Source of the DNA: CADEED01 sp964444835
GTDB lineage: Bacteria > Pseudomonadota > Gammaproteobacteria > Steroidobacterales > Steroidobacteraceae
Length of the DNA: 64,000 bases
Reading direction: 5' to 3'
Assembly (NCBI GenBank): GCA_964444835.1
Contig: CAYUIT010000001.1
Span: 1-64,000 of the forward strand
Under the pieces are notes generated by a model that was given only the letters and a program-made list of their open reading frames with translations, was not told the DNA's origin and made no database searches. Of the stretch, positions 36,084 through 44,836 are shown piece after piece. A program made the translations under genes and the position numbers. Every line of letters begins with the position of its first letter. The stretch's first letter is position 1.

Positions 36084-36130
36084 AAAAAAGCGAGGTCGCC
36101 GCTGCACTCTCGAGCCGTGCACGGCGACCT
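36084..36130 (-). terminator. intrinsic-type terminator between dnaK and dnaJ
   Basis: Arms AGGTCGCCG and CGGCGACCT pair perfectly, with a further TGCAC/GTGCA pairing inside. On the minus strand the stem is followed by CGCTTTTTTGG. It lies 50 bases after the dnaK stop and just before dnaJ, in the direction of transcription, so it should lower dnaJ transcription relative to dnaK. Confidence 0.75.
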
Positions 36131-36180
36131 GGCTGGCTGTCAGGGAGCACTAGCCCCTACGGGCACCGTGCGCCCTGTTG

Positions 36181-38118
36181 TTAGGACGCCTTTTTCTTGT
36201 CCTTCACTTCCTCGAACTCGGCATCGACCACGTCGTCGTTCTTCGACGATGTGGGGCCCGACTGCGCCCCCGCCGCGCCTTCCGCGTCCGGCGTCGCGCC
36301 CGATTGCGCGTAAGCTTGCTGCGCAATCTGCGCCGACGCTTGCGCAAGAGCCTCCGTCTTCTTCTCGATCGCGGCCTTGTCGTCGCCCTTCAGCACGCTG
36401 CGCAAATCCGACAATGCCGACTCGACCTTGGCGCGCTCACCCGCGTCAACTTTATCGCCGAGATCCTTCAGCGACTTCTCCACGGCGTGCACCAGTTGAT
36501 CGGCGCGGTTGCGCGTGTCGACCAGCTCACGGAACTTCCGGTCCTCGTCCGCGTGCGCTTCGGCGTCGCGCACCATGCGATTGATCTCCTCCTCCGTCAG
36601 GCCCGAGGAGGCTTTGATGACGATCTTCTGCTCCTTGCCCGTCGCCTTGTCCTTTGCGGAGACGTGCATGATGCCGTTCGCATCGATATCGAATGTGACC
36701 TCAACTTGCGGCATGCCACGCGGTGCCGGCGGAATGTCCGAGAGATCGAACTTACCTAACGACTTGTTGTCGCCCGCGCGATCACGCTCGCCTTGCAACA
36801 CATGAATCGTCACGGCCGTCTGGTTGTCGTCCGCGGTCGAGAACACTTGCGACGCTTTCGTCGGGATCGTCGTGTTCTTCCCGATCAGCTTGGTCATGAC
36901 GCCACCGAGCGTCTCGATGCCAAGCGACAGCGGCGTGACATCGAGGAGCAGGACATCCTTGACTTCACCCGCCAATACGCCGCCCTGGATTGCGGCACCG
37001 ACGGCCACAGCCTCATCGGGATTGACGTCCTTACGCGGCTCCTTGCCAAAGAAATCTTTCACATACTTTTGGACGAGCGGCATGCGCGTTTGGCCGCCGA
37101 CGAGAATCACCTCGGCGATGTCTTGCGTGCCGACACCCGCATCTTTGAGCGCCGTACGGCACGGCTCGATCGTCCGCTTCACCAAGTCTTCGACTAACGA
37201 CTCGAGCTTCGCGCGCGTGAGCTTGATATTGAGGTGCTTCGGCCCCGAGGCATCCGCCGTGATGTACGGCAGGTTGATGTCCGTTTGCTGGCTCGACGAC
37301 AGCTCGATCTTGGCCTTCTCGGCGGCTTCCTTCAGGCGCTGCATCGCGAGCGGATCTTTGCGCACGTCGACACCCGACTCCTTCAAGAACTCGTCGGCCA
37401 AGAAGTGGATGATCTTGAGATCGAAGTCCTCGCCACCGAGGAATGTATCGCCGTTCGTCGACAGCACTTCGAACTGACGCTCGCCATCGACATCCGCGAT
37501 TTCGATGATCGACACGTCGAACGTGCCACCACCCAAGTCGTACACCGCGATCTTGCGATCCTTACCCGCCTTGTCGAGGCCATACGCCAACGCCGCCGCA
37601 GTGGGCTCGTTGATGATGCGCTTGACGTTGAGGCCCGCGATGCGGCCTGCGTCTTTGGTCGCCTGACGCTGCGAGTCATTGAAGTACGCCGGCACCGTGA
37701 TGACAGCCTCGGTGACTTCCTCACCCAGGAAATCCTCGGCCGTCTTCTTCATCTTCATGAGCACGCGCGCGGACACTTCCGGCGGCGCCATCTTCTTGCC
37801 CTGTGCGTCGACCCACGCGTCGCCGTTGTCGGCCTTGACGATCTTGTAGGGCACCATCTTGACGTCCTTCTGCACGACGTCGTCCTCGAACTTACGTCCG
37901 ATGAGGCGCTTGACCGCAAACAGCGTGTTCTGCGGATTCGTGACCGCCTGACGCTTGGCCGACTGCCCAACGAGGACTTCGTTGTCCTTGGTGAAAGCGA
38001 CGATCGACGGCGTAGTGCGATCGCCTTCGCTGTTTTCGATCACGCGCGGCTTGCCGCCTTCCATGATCGCGACGCACGAGTTCGTAGTGCCGAGGTCGAT
38101 ACCGATGACTTTACCCAT
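36181..38118 (-). CDS. dnaK: chaperone protein DnaK (Hsp70)
   Basis: A 645-aa ATP-dependent chaperone. Signatures are IGIDLGTTNSCVAIMEG at the N-terminus, VYDLGGGTFDVSIIEI and VILVGGQTRMPLVQKYV in the ATPase domain, then the substrate-binding domain and a lid. The C-terminal end has Gln/Ala-rich sequence followed by an acidic segment and KKKAS. Length is close to E. coli (638). The ATG at 38118 with GGAG upstream is preferred over an in-frame start five codons earlier. Confidence 0.98.
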   Translation of the reverse strand: MGKVIGIDLGTTNSCVAIMEGGKPRVIENSEGDRTTPSIVAFTKDNEVLVGQSAKRQAVTNPQNTLFAVKRLIGRKFEDDVVQKDVKMVPYKIVKADNGDAWVDAQGKKMAPPEVSARVLMKMKKTAEDFLGEEVTEAVITVPAYFNDSQRQATKDAGRIAGLNVKRIINEPTAAALAYGLDKAGKDRKIAVYDLGGGTFDVSIIEIADVDGERQFEVLSTNGDTFLGGEDFDLKIIHFLADEFLKESGVDVRKDPLAMQRLKEAAEKAKIELSSSQQTDINLPYITADASGPKHLNIKLTRAKLESLVEDLVKRTIEPCRTALKDAGVGTQDIAEVILVGGQTRMPLVQKYVKDFFGKEPRKDVNPDEAVAVGAAIQGGVLAGEVKDVLLLDVTPLSLGIETLGGVMTKLIGKNTTIPTKASQVFSTADDNQTAVTIHVLQGERDRAGDNKSLGKFDLSDIPPAPRGMPQVEVTFDIDANGIMHVSAKDKATGKEQKIVIKASSGLTEEEINRMVRDAEAHADEDRKFRELVDTRNRADQLVHAVEKSLKDLGDKVDAGERAKVESALSDLRSVLKGDDKAAIEKKTEALAQASAQIAQQAYAQSGATPDAEGAAGAQSGPTSSKNDDVVDAEFEEVKDKKKAS

Positions 38119-38170
38119 GACGAATGACTCCAAAATTGTCGGCGTTCGTGCGCCGTTACTGATTCCCTAC

Positions 38171-38197
38171 GTGGGTGCGAACCCACGCCGTTTCAAG
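38171..38197 (-). promoter_or_regulatory. possible sigma-32 promoter of dnaK
   Basis: On the minus strand CTTGAA (38192-38197) is followed after 14 bases by CACCCACG, a partial match to CCCCAT. A short hairpin, CGTGGGT/ACCCACG, overlaps it just after the grpE stop. The match is weaker than at grpE or ftsH, so dnaK may rely on the grpE promoter. Confidence 0.3.
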
Positions 38198-38774
38198 TTT
38201 GCCCAGTCGATTCCGGCGCTTGTGCTACCACTACGCGAGCGGGCCGCAACAGGCGCCCGTTCAACATGTAGCCGCGCTGGACGACCGTCAACACGGTGTT
38301 GTTCGCCGCCTCGGTCGTCGGCTGCATGATCATCGCTTCATGAAAGTCCGGATTGAACACCTGACCCAATGGGTTCAACTCCGTGATCTGCGCCTTCTCA
38401 AAGGCCTTTGCTAACAACCGCAACGTGGCGTTCTGGCCTTCGACCAAGCTCGCGAGATCGGCTTTCGGGGCGTTTGCGATGCCGAGCTCGAGCGTGTCCT
38501 TGACGCTGATCAGATCCTGTGCAAAGCGTTCGATCGCGAATTGCCGCGCCGCTTCGACGTCGCGCGACGCGCGCTTGCGGAGGTTCTCCATCTCCGCCAC
38601 CGAACGCAGGTACTGGTCCCAGTGATTTTTCGCCCGCTCCTCGGCGGCCGCCAGCTCCGCCTTGAGTTGCTCGAGCTGGACCAGCTCGGCCGCGGTTTCA
38701 GGCAGCACGGCCGTCTTTTCCTCGTCGTGGGCGTGCGCCCCTGACTGCGATGCGGCCGGATCAGGATTGACCAT
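38193..38774 (-). CDS. grpE: nucleotide exchange factor GrpE
   Basis: A 193-aa co-chaperone that releases ADP from DnaK. It has an acidic, disordered N-terminus, a long coiled coil (about residues 30-85: RSVAEMENLRKRASRDVEAAR) and a C-terminal beta domain with FNPDFHEAMIM and VLTVVQRGYMLNGRLLRPARVVVA (read in parts). Length is normal (E. coli 197). GAGG lies at good spacing before the ATG. Confidence 0.96.
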   Translation of the reverse strand: MVNPDPAASQSGAHAHDEEKTAVLPETAAELVQLEQLKAELAAAEERAKNHWDQYLRSVAEMENLRKRASRDVEAARQFAIERFAQDLISVKDTLELGIANAPKADLASLVEGQNATLRLLAKAFEKAQITELNPLGQVFNPDFHEAMIMQPTTEAANNTVLTVVQRGYMLNGRLLRPARVVVAQAPESTGQT

Positions 38775-38855
38775 CTTAAAACCTCAATAAATCAAATACT
38801 TACAATTTAATTCAAGAACAGACGGGAGCGTCGCCGCCCTATGATGGGCGCTTTG

Positions 38856-38880
38856 TGGGGGCGACAAGCCCAGTTTCAAG
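38856..38880 (-). promoter_or_regulatory. sigma-32 promoter of grpE-dnaK(-dnaJ)
   Basis: On the minus strand CCCTTGAA (CTTGAA at 38875-38880) is followed after 13 bases by CCCCCACAAA (CCCCCA at 38856-38861), a very good match to the heat-shock consensus. It lies between hrcA and grpE and would give a leader of about 75 bases. Confidence 0.75.
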
Positions 38881-38887
38881 GGCTGAG

Positions 38888-39949
38888 TTAGCGACGTGCG
38901 AGCGCGGCGCCGAGGAGCTTGGCCGACAGATCGACGATGGGGATCACACGCTCATAGGCCATCCGTGTTGGCCCAATGACGCCCAGTACACCAATGACTT
39001 CGTTGTCTGCGCTGTAAGGCGCGGTGACGACACTGCAATCATCGAGAATCTGAAAACCTGATTCCTGTCCGATAAAAATCTGCACGCCTTCCGCACGCAA
39101 ACTCTGATCGAGCAAGTTGAGAATGTCGCGCTTCTCGTTGAACGCTTCGAACAGGCGACGCAGCTTTTCGACCGAGGACAACTCGCCGACGCCCATCAAG
39201 TTGGTTTCGCCAGCGATCACGTATTCCAGCGCGCCCGAGCTGGCTGGCGGATCGAAGACCTTAGCCGCCACGGAGATCGCGTCTTGCATCAGCTTATTCA
39301 TGGTCTCGCGCGCTTCTTGCATCTGGCGCAGCAAGTCTTGCCGCACGTTGACCAGCGAGCGCCCGCGGAAATGCTCACTCAAGAAATTCCCGGCGCGGCG
39401 TAGCTCGTCGGGCGAGTAATAGCGATCGAGCTGAATGATACGGTTCTGCACTTCTCGATCGTTGAACACCAGCACCACGAGGGCGCGTTGTTCCGAGAGC
39501 GGCACGAATTCGATCTGGGTGATCGAGGCCTGCGGCACGCGCGGCAGTGTCACGACGCCGGCTAACTTGGTGACGCTCGAGAGCAATTGCGACGCCGCAG
39601 CGACCAGCGTTTTTGAATCATCATGTTTGGGATCGAACTGCCGGCGCAGGGTGTCGAGCGCCGGATCCTCGAGCGGCGGCCGCGCCTTCAAAATCGAATC
39701 GACAAAAAATCGATAGCCTTTGTCGGTCGGTACGCGACCCGCCGATGTATGCGGCGACGTGACGAAGCCGAGCTCTTCGAGATCCGACACGATGTTGCGG
39801 ATCGTGGCCGATGAGAGTTGCAAGCCCGAGTCGCGCGACAGCGCTCGTGAGCCCACCGGCTGCCCATCGCGAATGTACGACTCGACCAACACACGCAGCA
39901 GTAGCTGCTCGCGCTCGCTGAGTTGTTCTTCGGGGCTTTCGTGATTCAT
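38888..39949 (-). CDS. hrcA: heat-inducible transcription repressor HrcA
   Basis: A 353-aa repressor that in other bacteria binds CIRCE elements before groE or dnaK operons. The N-terminal winged helix shows VESYIRDGQPVGSRALSRDSG and SSATIRNIVSDLEELGFVTSPHTSAGRVPTDKGYRFF (read in parts). The C-terminal segment IGVLGVIGPTRMAYERVIPIVD is typical. The ATG at 39949 gives MNHESPEEQLSERE; the upstream frame is not conserved-looking. No CIRCE inverted repeat is visible here or before grpE, so its operator probably lies elsewhere. Confidence 0.95.
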   Translation of the reverse strand: MNHESPEEQLSEREQLLLRVLVESYIRDGQPVGSRALSRDSGLQLSSATIRNIVSDLEELGFVTSPHTSAGRVPTDKGYRFFVDSILKARPPLEDPALDTLRRQFDPKHDDSKTLVAAASQLLSSVTKLAGVVTLPRVPQASITQIEFVPLSEQRALVVLVFNDREVQNRIIQLDRYYSPDELRRAGNFLSEHFRGRSLVNVRQDLLRQMQEARETMNKLMQDAISVAAKVFDPPASSGALEYVIAGETNLMGVGELSSVEKLRRLFEAFNEKRDILNLLDQSLRAEGVQIFIGQESGFQILDDCSVVTAPYSADNEVIGVLGVIGPTRMAYERVIPIVDLSAKLLGAALARR

Positions 39950-40066
39950 CGCAATTGAAGCTACCCAACGGCCGGATCGGACGCAAGCGGCCCCAGCTCG
40001 CGCCCCCTGTTGAGGCAAACCTTCAAAAGCAGACGCCATTCGCGGCTTTGGGCAGGGCAATCGGTC

Positions 40067-40990
40067 ATGTTACAAAGTCATATGTCACAAACCCTGCGAA
40101 CCTGCGCCTTGATTGGCCGATTCTCCGACGCACGCGTGGCCGAGTCGGCGCAGGCCCTGATTCCTCATTTGCGTACACGCGGCGTGACGGTATTCCTCCC
40201 GGAGGATGCCGAACTCGCAGTGCCCGCATCGTTGGTCGTGCGCACACCCGAAGAGCGCATCGCTGAACAAGCCGAACTCATGATCGCCATCGGTGGCGAC
40301 GGCACTTTGCTCTATGCCGCTCGACTCGTGGCCGATCGCGGCATTCCCCTGATCGGCATCAATCGCGGTCGGCTCGGTTTTCTCACCGACGTGCTCCCGC
40401 AAGACATGATCACGTCGGTCGACGCTGCGCTCGATGGCCGCTGTGAACGCGATGAGCGCCCGTTACTCGAGGCGCGTTTGAGTTGCGCGAATGGACAGGA
40501 GTCGCGGCTACTCGCCTTGAACGACGTCGTGCTGCAGAAGTGGGAAACCGGCCGGATGCTCGATTTCGAAACGTGGATCGATGGCGTCTACGTCAACACC
40601 CACGGCGGCGATGGGCTCGTCGTCGCGAGCTCCACCGGATCGACGGCTTACGCGCTCTCGTGCGGCGGTCCGATCGTATCGCCACACCTTGAGGTGCTAG
40701 TGGTGGCGCCGATCTGTCCGCACACCTTATCCGATCGGCCGATCATCGTGTCGTCGCAGTCGATCGTCGAAGTGCGCCTGGTCGATCGGCCGGACGCGCA
40801 CGCGCAAGTCACGTGCGATGGCGCCGTGCTCGGCGAGTTCAAGCCCGGCGATCGGCTGCAAGTACACCCGTCCAATCGTAAGATCACGCTTTTGCATCCA
40901 GCCGGTTTCGAGTACTACCGGCTGCTGCGTTCTAAACTCCATTGGGGCCGCGGCGCCTTCGACCGTGGCGGTTCAGACAAGGAAGAGTGA
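40067..40990 (+). CDS. nadK: NAD kinase
   Basis: A 307-aa enzyme (302 from the alternative start) that phosphorylates NAD to NADP. The family motif IAIGGDGTLLYAARLVAD, the INRGRLGFLTDV segment and the NAD-site GGDGLVVASSTGSTAYALSCGGPIV (read in parts) are intact. The ATG at 40067 has AGGG about nine bases upstream. The ATG at 40082, which gives MSQTLRTCALIG, also fits the family start. It is divergent from hrcA and is followed eight bases later by recN. Confidence 0.95.
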   Translation: MLQSHMSQTLRTCALIGRFSDARVAESAQALIPHLRTRGVTVFLPEDAELAVPASLVVRTPEERIAEQAELMIAIGGDGTLLYAARLVADRGIPLIGINRGRLGFLTDVLPQDMITSVDAALDGRCERDERPLLEARLSCANGQESRLLALNDVVLQKWETGRMLDFETWIDGVYVNTHGGDGLVVASSTGSTAYALSCGGPIVSPHLEVLVVAPICPHTLSDRPIIVSSQSIVEVRLVDRPDAHAQVTCDGAVLGEFKPGDRLQVHPSNRKITLLHPAGFEYYRLLRSKLHWGRGAFDRGGSDKEE

Positions 40991-40998
40991 CCGCGCCC

Positions 40999-42708
40999 AT
41001 GTTGACCCACTTGCAGATCCGCGATTTCGCGATCATCGACACCATCGAACTCGAATTGCGCGCCGGCCTCACCGTGCTGACGGGCGAAACCGGCGCCGGC
41101 AAGTCGATCTTGGTCGACGCGCTGTCGTTGCTCGCCGGCGGCAAAGGCGGCGCCGAAGTCGTTCGCGCCGGCAGTGAGCGCGCGGAGTTATCGGCCACGT
41201 TCCAGATCCCGCCCGAGGCCAAGGCGTTACGCGCCGCGCTTGCAGAGCAGTCCGTTGAACTCGAGGACGAGCTCACGATCCGGCGCGTCATCTCGAGCGA
41301 CGGGCGCTCGCGCGCCTACTTGAACGGTGTCTCGGTGCCGATCCAATTGCTGCGCGATATCGGCGAACGCCTGATCGACATTCATGGCCAGCACGAATTC
41401 CAGTCGCTCGGGCGCGCGGCCGCCCAGCGCGAATTGTTAGACGAATATGCCGATAACGCGGAGCTCGTCGTGCAGCTACGCGCGGCCCACGCCGAGTGGA
41501 TCGACCTCGTCAACCGCACGGCCGAGCTCGAGGGTCGCGCCCGCGATCGCGATGCCCGACTCGAACTGTTGCGCTACCAGGTTGGCGAACTGAAGGCGCT
41601 CGATCTAAAGGAAGGCGAATTGCCACAACTCATCGAGGAGCGCTCGCGCCACTCGAATCGCGGTCGTCTCGCTGAAGCCGCGCAAGCCGCCGTGAGCTTG
41701 CTGTACGACTCTGACGACGGCAGCGCGCATGCAAGCGCGAGCCGTGCCCTCGCCGGCCTCAAAACATTGTCGACGGTCGATCCGCGGCTGCAGAGCGTGT
41801 TGCCGATGGTCGAAGGTGCCACGATCCAAATTCAAGAGGCCGCGCGCGAGTTGTCGCGCTACCTGGAAACACTCGACCTCGATCCTTCGCGGCAAGACGA
41901 GGTGGAACGGCGGCTCGCGGCGATCGAGGAACTGTCGCGCAAGCACCGCATCACGCCGCAACAACTCACGGGTCGGGCTGAGCAATTGATGGTGGAACTC
42001 GGCGAGCTCGAGCGTGCCGACTCGAGCTTGGCCTCGCTCAAGACCCAGCAAACCGCGGCACTCGAGAAGTTCCGTAAGCTCGCGCAACAAGTCTCGGCGC
42101 GGCGCACTACCAGCGCGCGAGCGCTGTCAAAAGAAATCACGGCGCGCATGCAGACGTTAGGCATGGCCGGCGGACGGTTCTTGATCGACGTGTCGCAGCC
42201 TGCGAATGCAGAACCGAGCGCGCACGGGCTCGATTCGGTGGAGTTTCGTGTGACTGCCAATCCCGGGCAGCCGCTGCGGCCTCTCGCCAAGGTGGCATCG
42301 GGCGGCGAGCTATCGCGCTTGTCGTTAGCAGTTCAAGTCTCGTGCGCCGCCGAGGAAACTCGCTGCATGGTGTTTGACGAGGTGGACTCTGGCGTTGGCG
42401 GTGCTGTGGCAGAAATTGTCGGCCGCGAATTGAAGGCCCTCGGCTACAGCGGTCAAGCACTCTGCGTCACGCATTTACCGCAAGTGGCGAGCCAAGGTCA
42501 TCACCATCTGCGCGTTGCGAAGCTCACCGACGGCAAGACGACACGCACGACCATTGCCGAGCTCACGATGGCAGAGCGCGAAGAGGAACTGGCGCGCATG
42601 CTGGGTGGCCTCGAAGTGAGCAACAAAGCGCGGGAGCATGCTCGCGAAATGCTCAAGCTCGCCGCGAACCCCGAAGCCAAAGCTGCGCAAAAAGGCCGTA
42701 GTAAATAA
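40999..42708 (+). CDS. recN: DNA repair protein RecN
   Basis: A 569-aa SMC-like ATPase for double-strand break repair. Walker A is TGETGAGKSILVDALSLLAGG near residue 30. A central coiled coil with the IHGQHEFQSL segment follows. The signature KVASGGELSRLSLAVQV and Walker B CMVFDEVDSGVGG lie near the C-terminus. Length is normal (E. coli 553). GGAAGAG lies before the ATG, overlapping the nadK stop. I see no LexA box (CTGT-N8-ACAG) directly upstream; it appears cotranscribed with nadK. Confidence 0.97.
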   Translation: MLTHLQIRDFAIIDTIELELRAGLTVLTGETGAGKSILVDALSLLAGGKGGAEVVRAGSERAELSATFQIPPEAKALRAALAEQSVELEDELTIRRVISSDGRSRAYLNGVSVPIQLLRDIGERLIDIHGQHEFQSLGRAAAQRELLDEYADNAELVVQLRAAHAEWIDLVNRTAELEGRARDRDARLELLRYQVGELKALDLKEGELPQLIEERSRHSNRGRLAEAAQAAVSLLYDSDDGSAHASASRALAGLKTLSTVDPRLQSVLPMVEGATIQIQEAARELSRYLETLDLDPSRQDEVERRLAAIEELSRKHRITPQQLTGRAEQLMVELGELERADSSLASLKTQQTAALEKFRKLAQQVSARRTTSARALSKEITARMQTLGMAGGRFLIDVSQPANAEPSAHGLDSVEFRVTANPGQPLRPLAKVASGGELSRLSLAVQVSCAAEETRCMVFDEVDSGVGGAVAEIVGRELKALGYSGQALCVTHLPQVASQGHHHLRVAKLTDGKTTRTTIAELTMAEREEELARMLGGLEVSNKAREHAREMLKLAANPEAKAAQKGRSK

Positions 42709-42717
42709 GGCGCGCCG

Positions 42718-43149
42718 TTAGGTCGGCGATTTTTTCGACGGGCATTGAGCCCGTCGGCAGTGCCCGTAGAGAATCATGGAGTGGTCGCTGAGCGCGAACC
42801 CAAGCCGCTCCGCCATCTCCGTTTGCCGTTGTTCGATCGACGGATCAAAGAACTCTTCCACCTTGCCGCAGTCTATGCACACGATGTGATCGTGATGCAC
42901 GCCTTGATTGAGCTCGAACACCGCCATGCCATCTTCGAAATGGTGCCGCGACACGAGCCCGGCAGCCTCGAACTGCGTCAGCACGCGATACACCGTCGCG
43001 AGGCCAATGTCCTCATTCGAACCCAGGAGTTGCTTGTAGATGTCCTCAGCCGACAAATGGCGCTGCGAACTACCCTCGAGGATCTCGAGAATTTTGACCC
43101 GCGGACCGGTGACTTTGAGCCCCGCCTTACGTAAGTCCTTGCCTTCCAA
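42718..43149 (-). CDS. fur: ferric uptake regulator Fur
   Basis: A 143-aa metal-dependent repressor. The winged helix has LKVTGPRVKILEILEGSSQRHLSAEDIY (read in parts) and GLATVYRVLTQFEAAGLV. The metal-binding region HHDHIVCIDCGKVEEF includes the CxxC pair. The C-terminus has another cysteine in HCRRAQCPSKK. It is convergent with recN and divergent from bamE with only 41 bases between, the standard fur/bamE arrangement in many gammaproteobacteria. Confidence 0.97.
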   Translation of the reverse strand: MEGKDLRKAGLKVTGPRVKILEILEGSSQRHLSAEDIYKQLLGSNEDIGLATVYRVLTQFEAAGLVSRHHFEDGMAVFELNQGVHHDHIVCIDCGKVEEFFDPSIEQRQTEMAERLGFALSDHSMILYGHCRRAQCPSKKSPT

Positions 43150-43190
43150 GCCACCGTCTCCTGAAGCCAGTTGCGATATGATGCGCCACC

Positions 43191-43616
43191 ATGACTAAGC
43201 TTGCACTACGCACATTGATGCTGCTCGCGGCGCTGGCCGCAACGACGGGCTGCGTTTACAAGGTCAACATTCAGCAGGGTAACTTTCTGACGTCCGAGAC
43301 GGTCGATCAGCTCAAGGAAGGCATGACGCGCAGCCAAGTGCGCTTCTTGCTGGGCACCCCCATGGTGCCGGATGCGTTCGACAACGATCGCTGGGACTAC
43401 CTATACGTGATGCAACGCGGTCGGATCAAAGAGCCGGATCGACGCCGCCTTACCGTGTTCTTCGAAGCTGATAAAGTCGTGCGCTTCGAGAATGAAGGCA
43501 TTACTGCGATCGCCGCAAATCAGGGCCAAACGAAGATTGTGGGCCAAAAAACTAGCCTTTGGCGCCGGATTTGGCGGCGCGGAGACGCTGCACCCGCGCC
43601 CGCCGCGACTCCTTAG
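43191..43616 (+). CDS. bamE: outer membrane assembly lipoprotein BamE
   Basis: A 141-aa lipoprotein of the BAM complex, which inserts beta-barrel proteins into the outer membrane. A signal peptide ends in a lipobox with Cys21 (ATTGC). The BamE motif is visible: VDQLKEGMTRSQVRFLLGTPMV, then RWDYLYVM. Its 3' end overlaps the convergent rnfH by 65 bases. Confidence 0.95.
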   Translation: MTKLALRTLMLLAALAATTGCVYKVNIQQGNFLTSETVDQLKEGMTRSQVRFLLGTPMVPDAFDNDRWDYLYVMQRGRIKEPDRRRLTVFFEADKVVRFENEGITAIAANQGQTKIVGQKTSLWRRIWRRGDAAPAPAATP

Positions 43617-43860
43617 GGTCGATCGCCAGTGGCCGCAGCAACTCGACGCGATCGCCGTCGCGCGGGATTGCGGCGCGAGTTGTTAGCTCACCGAACAGGC
43701 TGACAGGCGCGGTATCCCACGGCACAGGCAGGCTCATATCGGCTTGACTGCGTACCGCCTCGATCACGGCCGCCACCGTCGCCTCTTGCGGAACGTCCAC
43801 AGACCACAGCCACTGCTGTTCCGGCAGCGCGAACGCGACGGTTACAGCTTTCATCTTCAT
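43552..43860 (-). CDS. rnfH: RnfH/RatB family ubiquitin-like protein
   Basis: A 102-aa small protein of the RnfH (UPF0125, formerly RatB) family, a beta-grasp fold of poorly known role. Features: VTVAFALPEQQWLWSVDV, GDRVELLRPLAIDPKESRRAR. Its ATG overlaps the ratA stop (ATGA), so it is translationally coupled to ratA; a second ATG lies two codons later. The basic C-terminal tail overlaps the end of bamE on the other strand. Confidence 0.9.
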   Translation of the reverse strand: MKMKAVTVAFALPEQQWLWSVDVPQEATVAAVIEAVRSQADMSLPVPWDTAPVSLFGELTTRAAIPRDGDRVELLRPLAIDPKESRRARVQRLRAAKSGAKG

Positions 43861-44303
43861 GTCAGCTCGCCCGCATTGCGCAACACGCGAGCACGTACGA
43901 CGAACGCGTCGACGAGCGAGGCTGCCGTCTGCTCGAACAGAGGGTCGAACACCATCGCGGACAAGCGATTGGCAAACTCGTATTGCAGCCGCAGCTCAAC
44001 TCGACAGCCCGTCTCGCCCAGCGCCGTGAGCAGCCATTGCCCTTGTAGCTGACGGAACGGCCCGCGTTCGAGAATCATGTCGACCCGCGTCGGCGGCGTG
44101 AGTGTGTTGCGCGTCGTAAAATCGAGCGCCAGGGGCCCACGTCGCACCGACAATGTCGCCACAATCTCGTGCTCCGACTGAGACTCAATCCTTGCAGCCG
44201 TGCACCAAGGCACGAATTGCGGATACCGGGGCACATCATTGATAAGTTCGAACATCCGCTGCGGCGTTTCGCCGACGAGCGCCGAACGGGTCACATCGCG
44301 CAT
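43857..44303 (-). CDS. ratA: RatA-type START-domain protein
   Basis: A 148-aa polyketide-cyclase/START-fold protein, homologous to E. coli RatA (YfjG), reported to act as a toxin that affects ribosome association, and to coenzyme Q-binding Coq10. Motifs: VGETPQRMFELINDVPRYPQFVPWC and FVVRARVL at the end. The ATG at 44303 gives normal length (E. coli 145). The upstream frame overlaps the smpB promoter region. It is divergent from smpB and coupled to rnfH, the conserved smpB-ratA-rnfH-bamE cluster. Confidence 0.93.
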   Translation of the reverse strand: MRDVTRSALVGETPQRMFELINDVPRYPQFVPWCTAARIESQSEHEIVATLSVRRGPLALDFTTRNTLTPPTRVDMILERGPFRQLQGQWLLTALGETGCRVELRLQYEFANRLSAMVFDPLFEQTAASLVDAFVVRARVLRNAGELT

Positions 44304-44365
44304 CGTCACATTGTGGGGACTCTTAGCGCGGCTCACAACTCGCGAGCCGCTACAATACGGCACAC

Positions 44366-44836
44366 ATGAAACCGACCGAGAAAACCGAACCCCGGCTGAT
44401 CGCGGAAAACCGCAAGGCCCGTTATGACTACTTTGTCGAGGAGCGCATCGAGGCGGGTATCGCCTTGATGGGCTGGGAAGTGAAGTCATTACGCGCTGGC
44501 AAAGCGCAGATCACCGAGGGCTACGTATTCTTGAAGGACGGCGAAGCCTTTTTGTTTGGCGCCCACATCACCCCCCTCAAGACCGCCTCGACACACGAAG
44601 TCGCCGACCCGACGCGGACACGCAAACTGTTGTTGAAGCGGACCGAGCTCGCACGCCTGCTCGGCAGTGTGGAGCGGAAGGGTTACACGCTCGTGCCACT
44701 CGACCTGCACTGGAAGAATGGCCGCGCGAAACTCACGATTGGACTCTCCAAAGGTAAGAAGCAGCACGACAAGCGCGCGACGGAGAAGGACCGCGACTGG
44801 CAACGCGACAAAGCCCGCCTGTTGCGACGCGGCTAG
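44366..44836 (+). CDS. smpB: SsrA-binding protein SmpB
   Basis: A 156-aa OB-fold protein that binds tmRNA and delivers it to stalled ribosomes. Motifs: ENRKARYDYFVEERIEAGIALMGWEVKSLRAGKAQI (read in parts), the basic KKQHDKRATEKDRDWQRDKARLLRR tail. Length is normal (E. coli 160). TACAAT at 44351-44356 could be a -10 element only ten bases before the ATG. The ssrA gene lies 2.4 kb downstream on the same strand. Its TAG stop shares a CTAG with the convergent BLUF gene. Confidence 0.97.
   Translation: MKPTEKTEPRLIAENRKARYDYFVEERIEAGIALMGWEVKSLRAGKAQITEGYVFLKDGEAFLFGAHITPLKTASTHEVADPTRTRKLLLKRTELARLLGSVERKGYTLVPLDLHWKNGRAKLTIGLSKGKKQHDKRATEKDRDWQRDKARLLRRG

Noticed and set aside
38775..38887. CIRCE operator upstream of grpE
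   Set aside because: No inverted repeat resembling TTAGCACTC / GAGTGCTAA is present; the heat-shock promoter explains the region.
40950..40998. LexA box before recN
   Set aside because: No CTGT-N8-ACAG pattern seen; recN follows nadK by eight bases.
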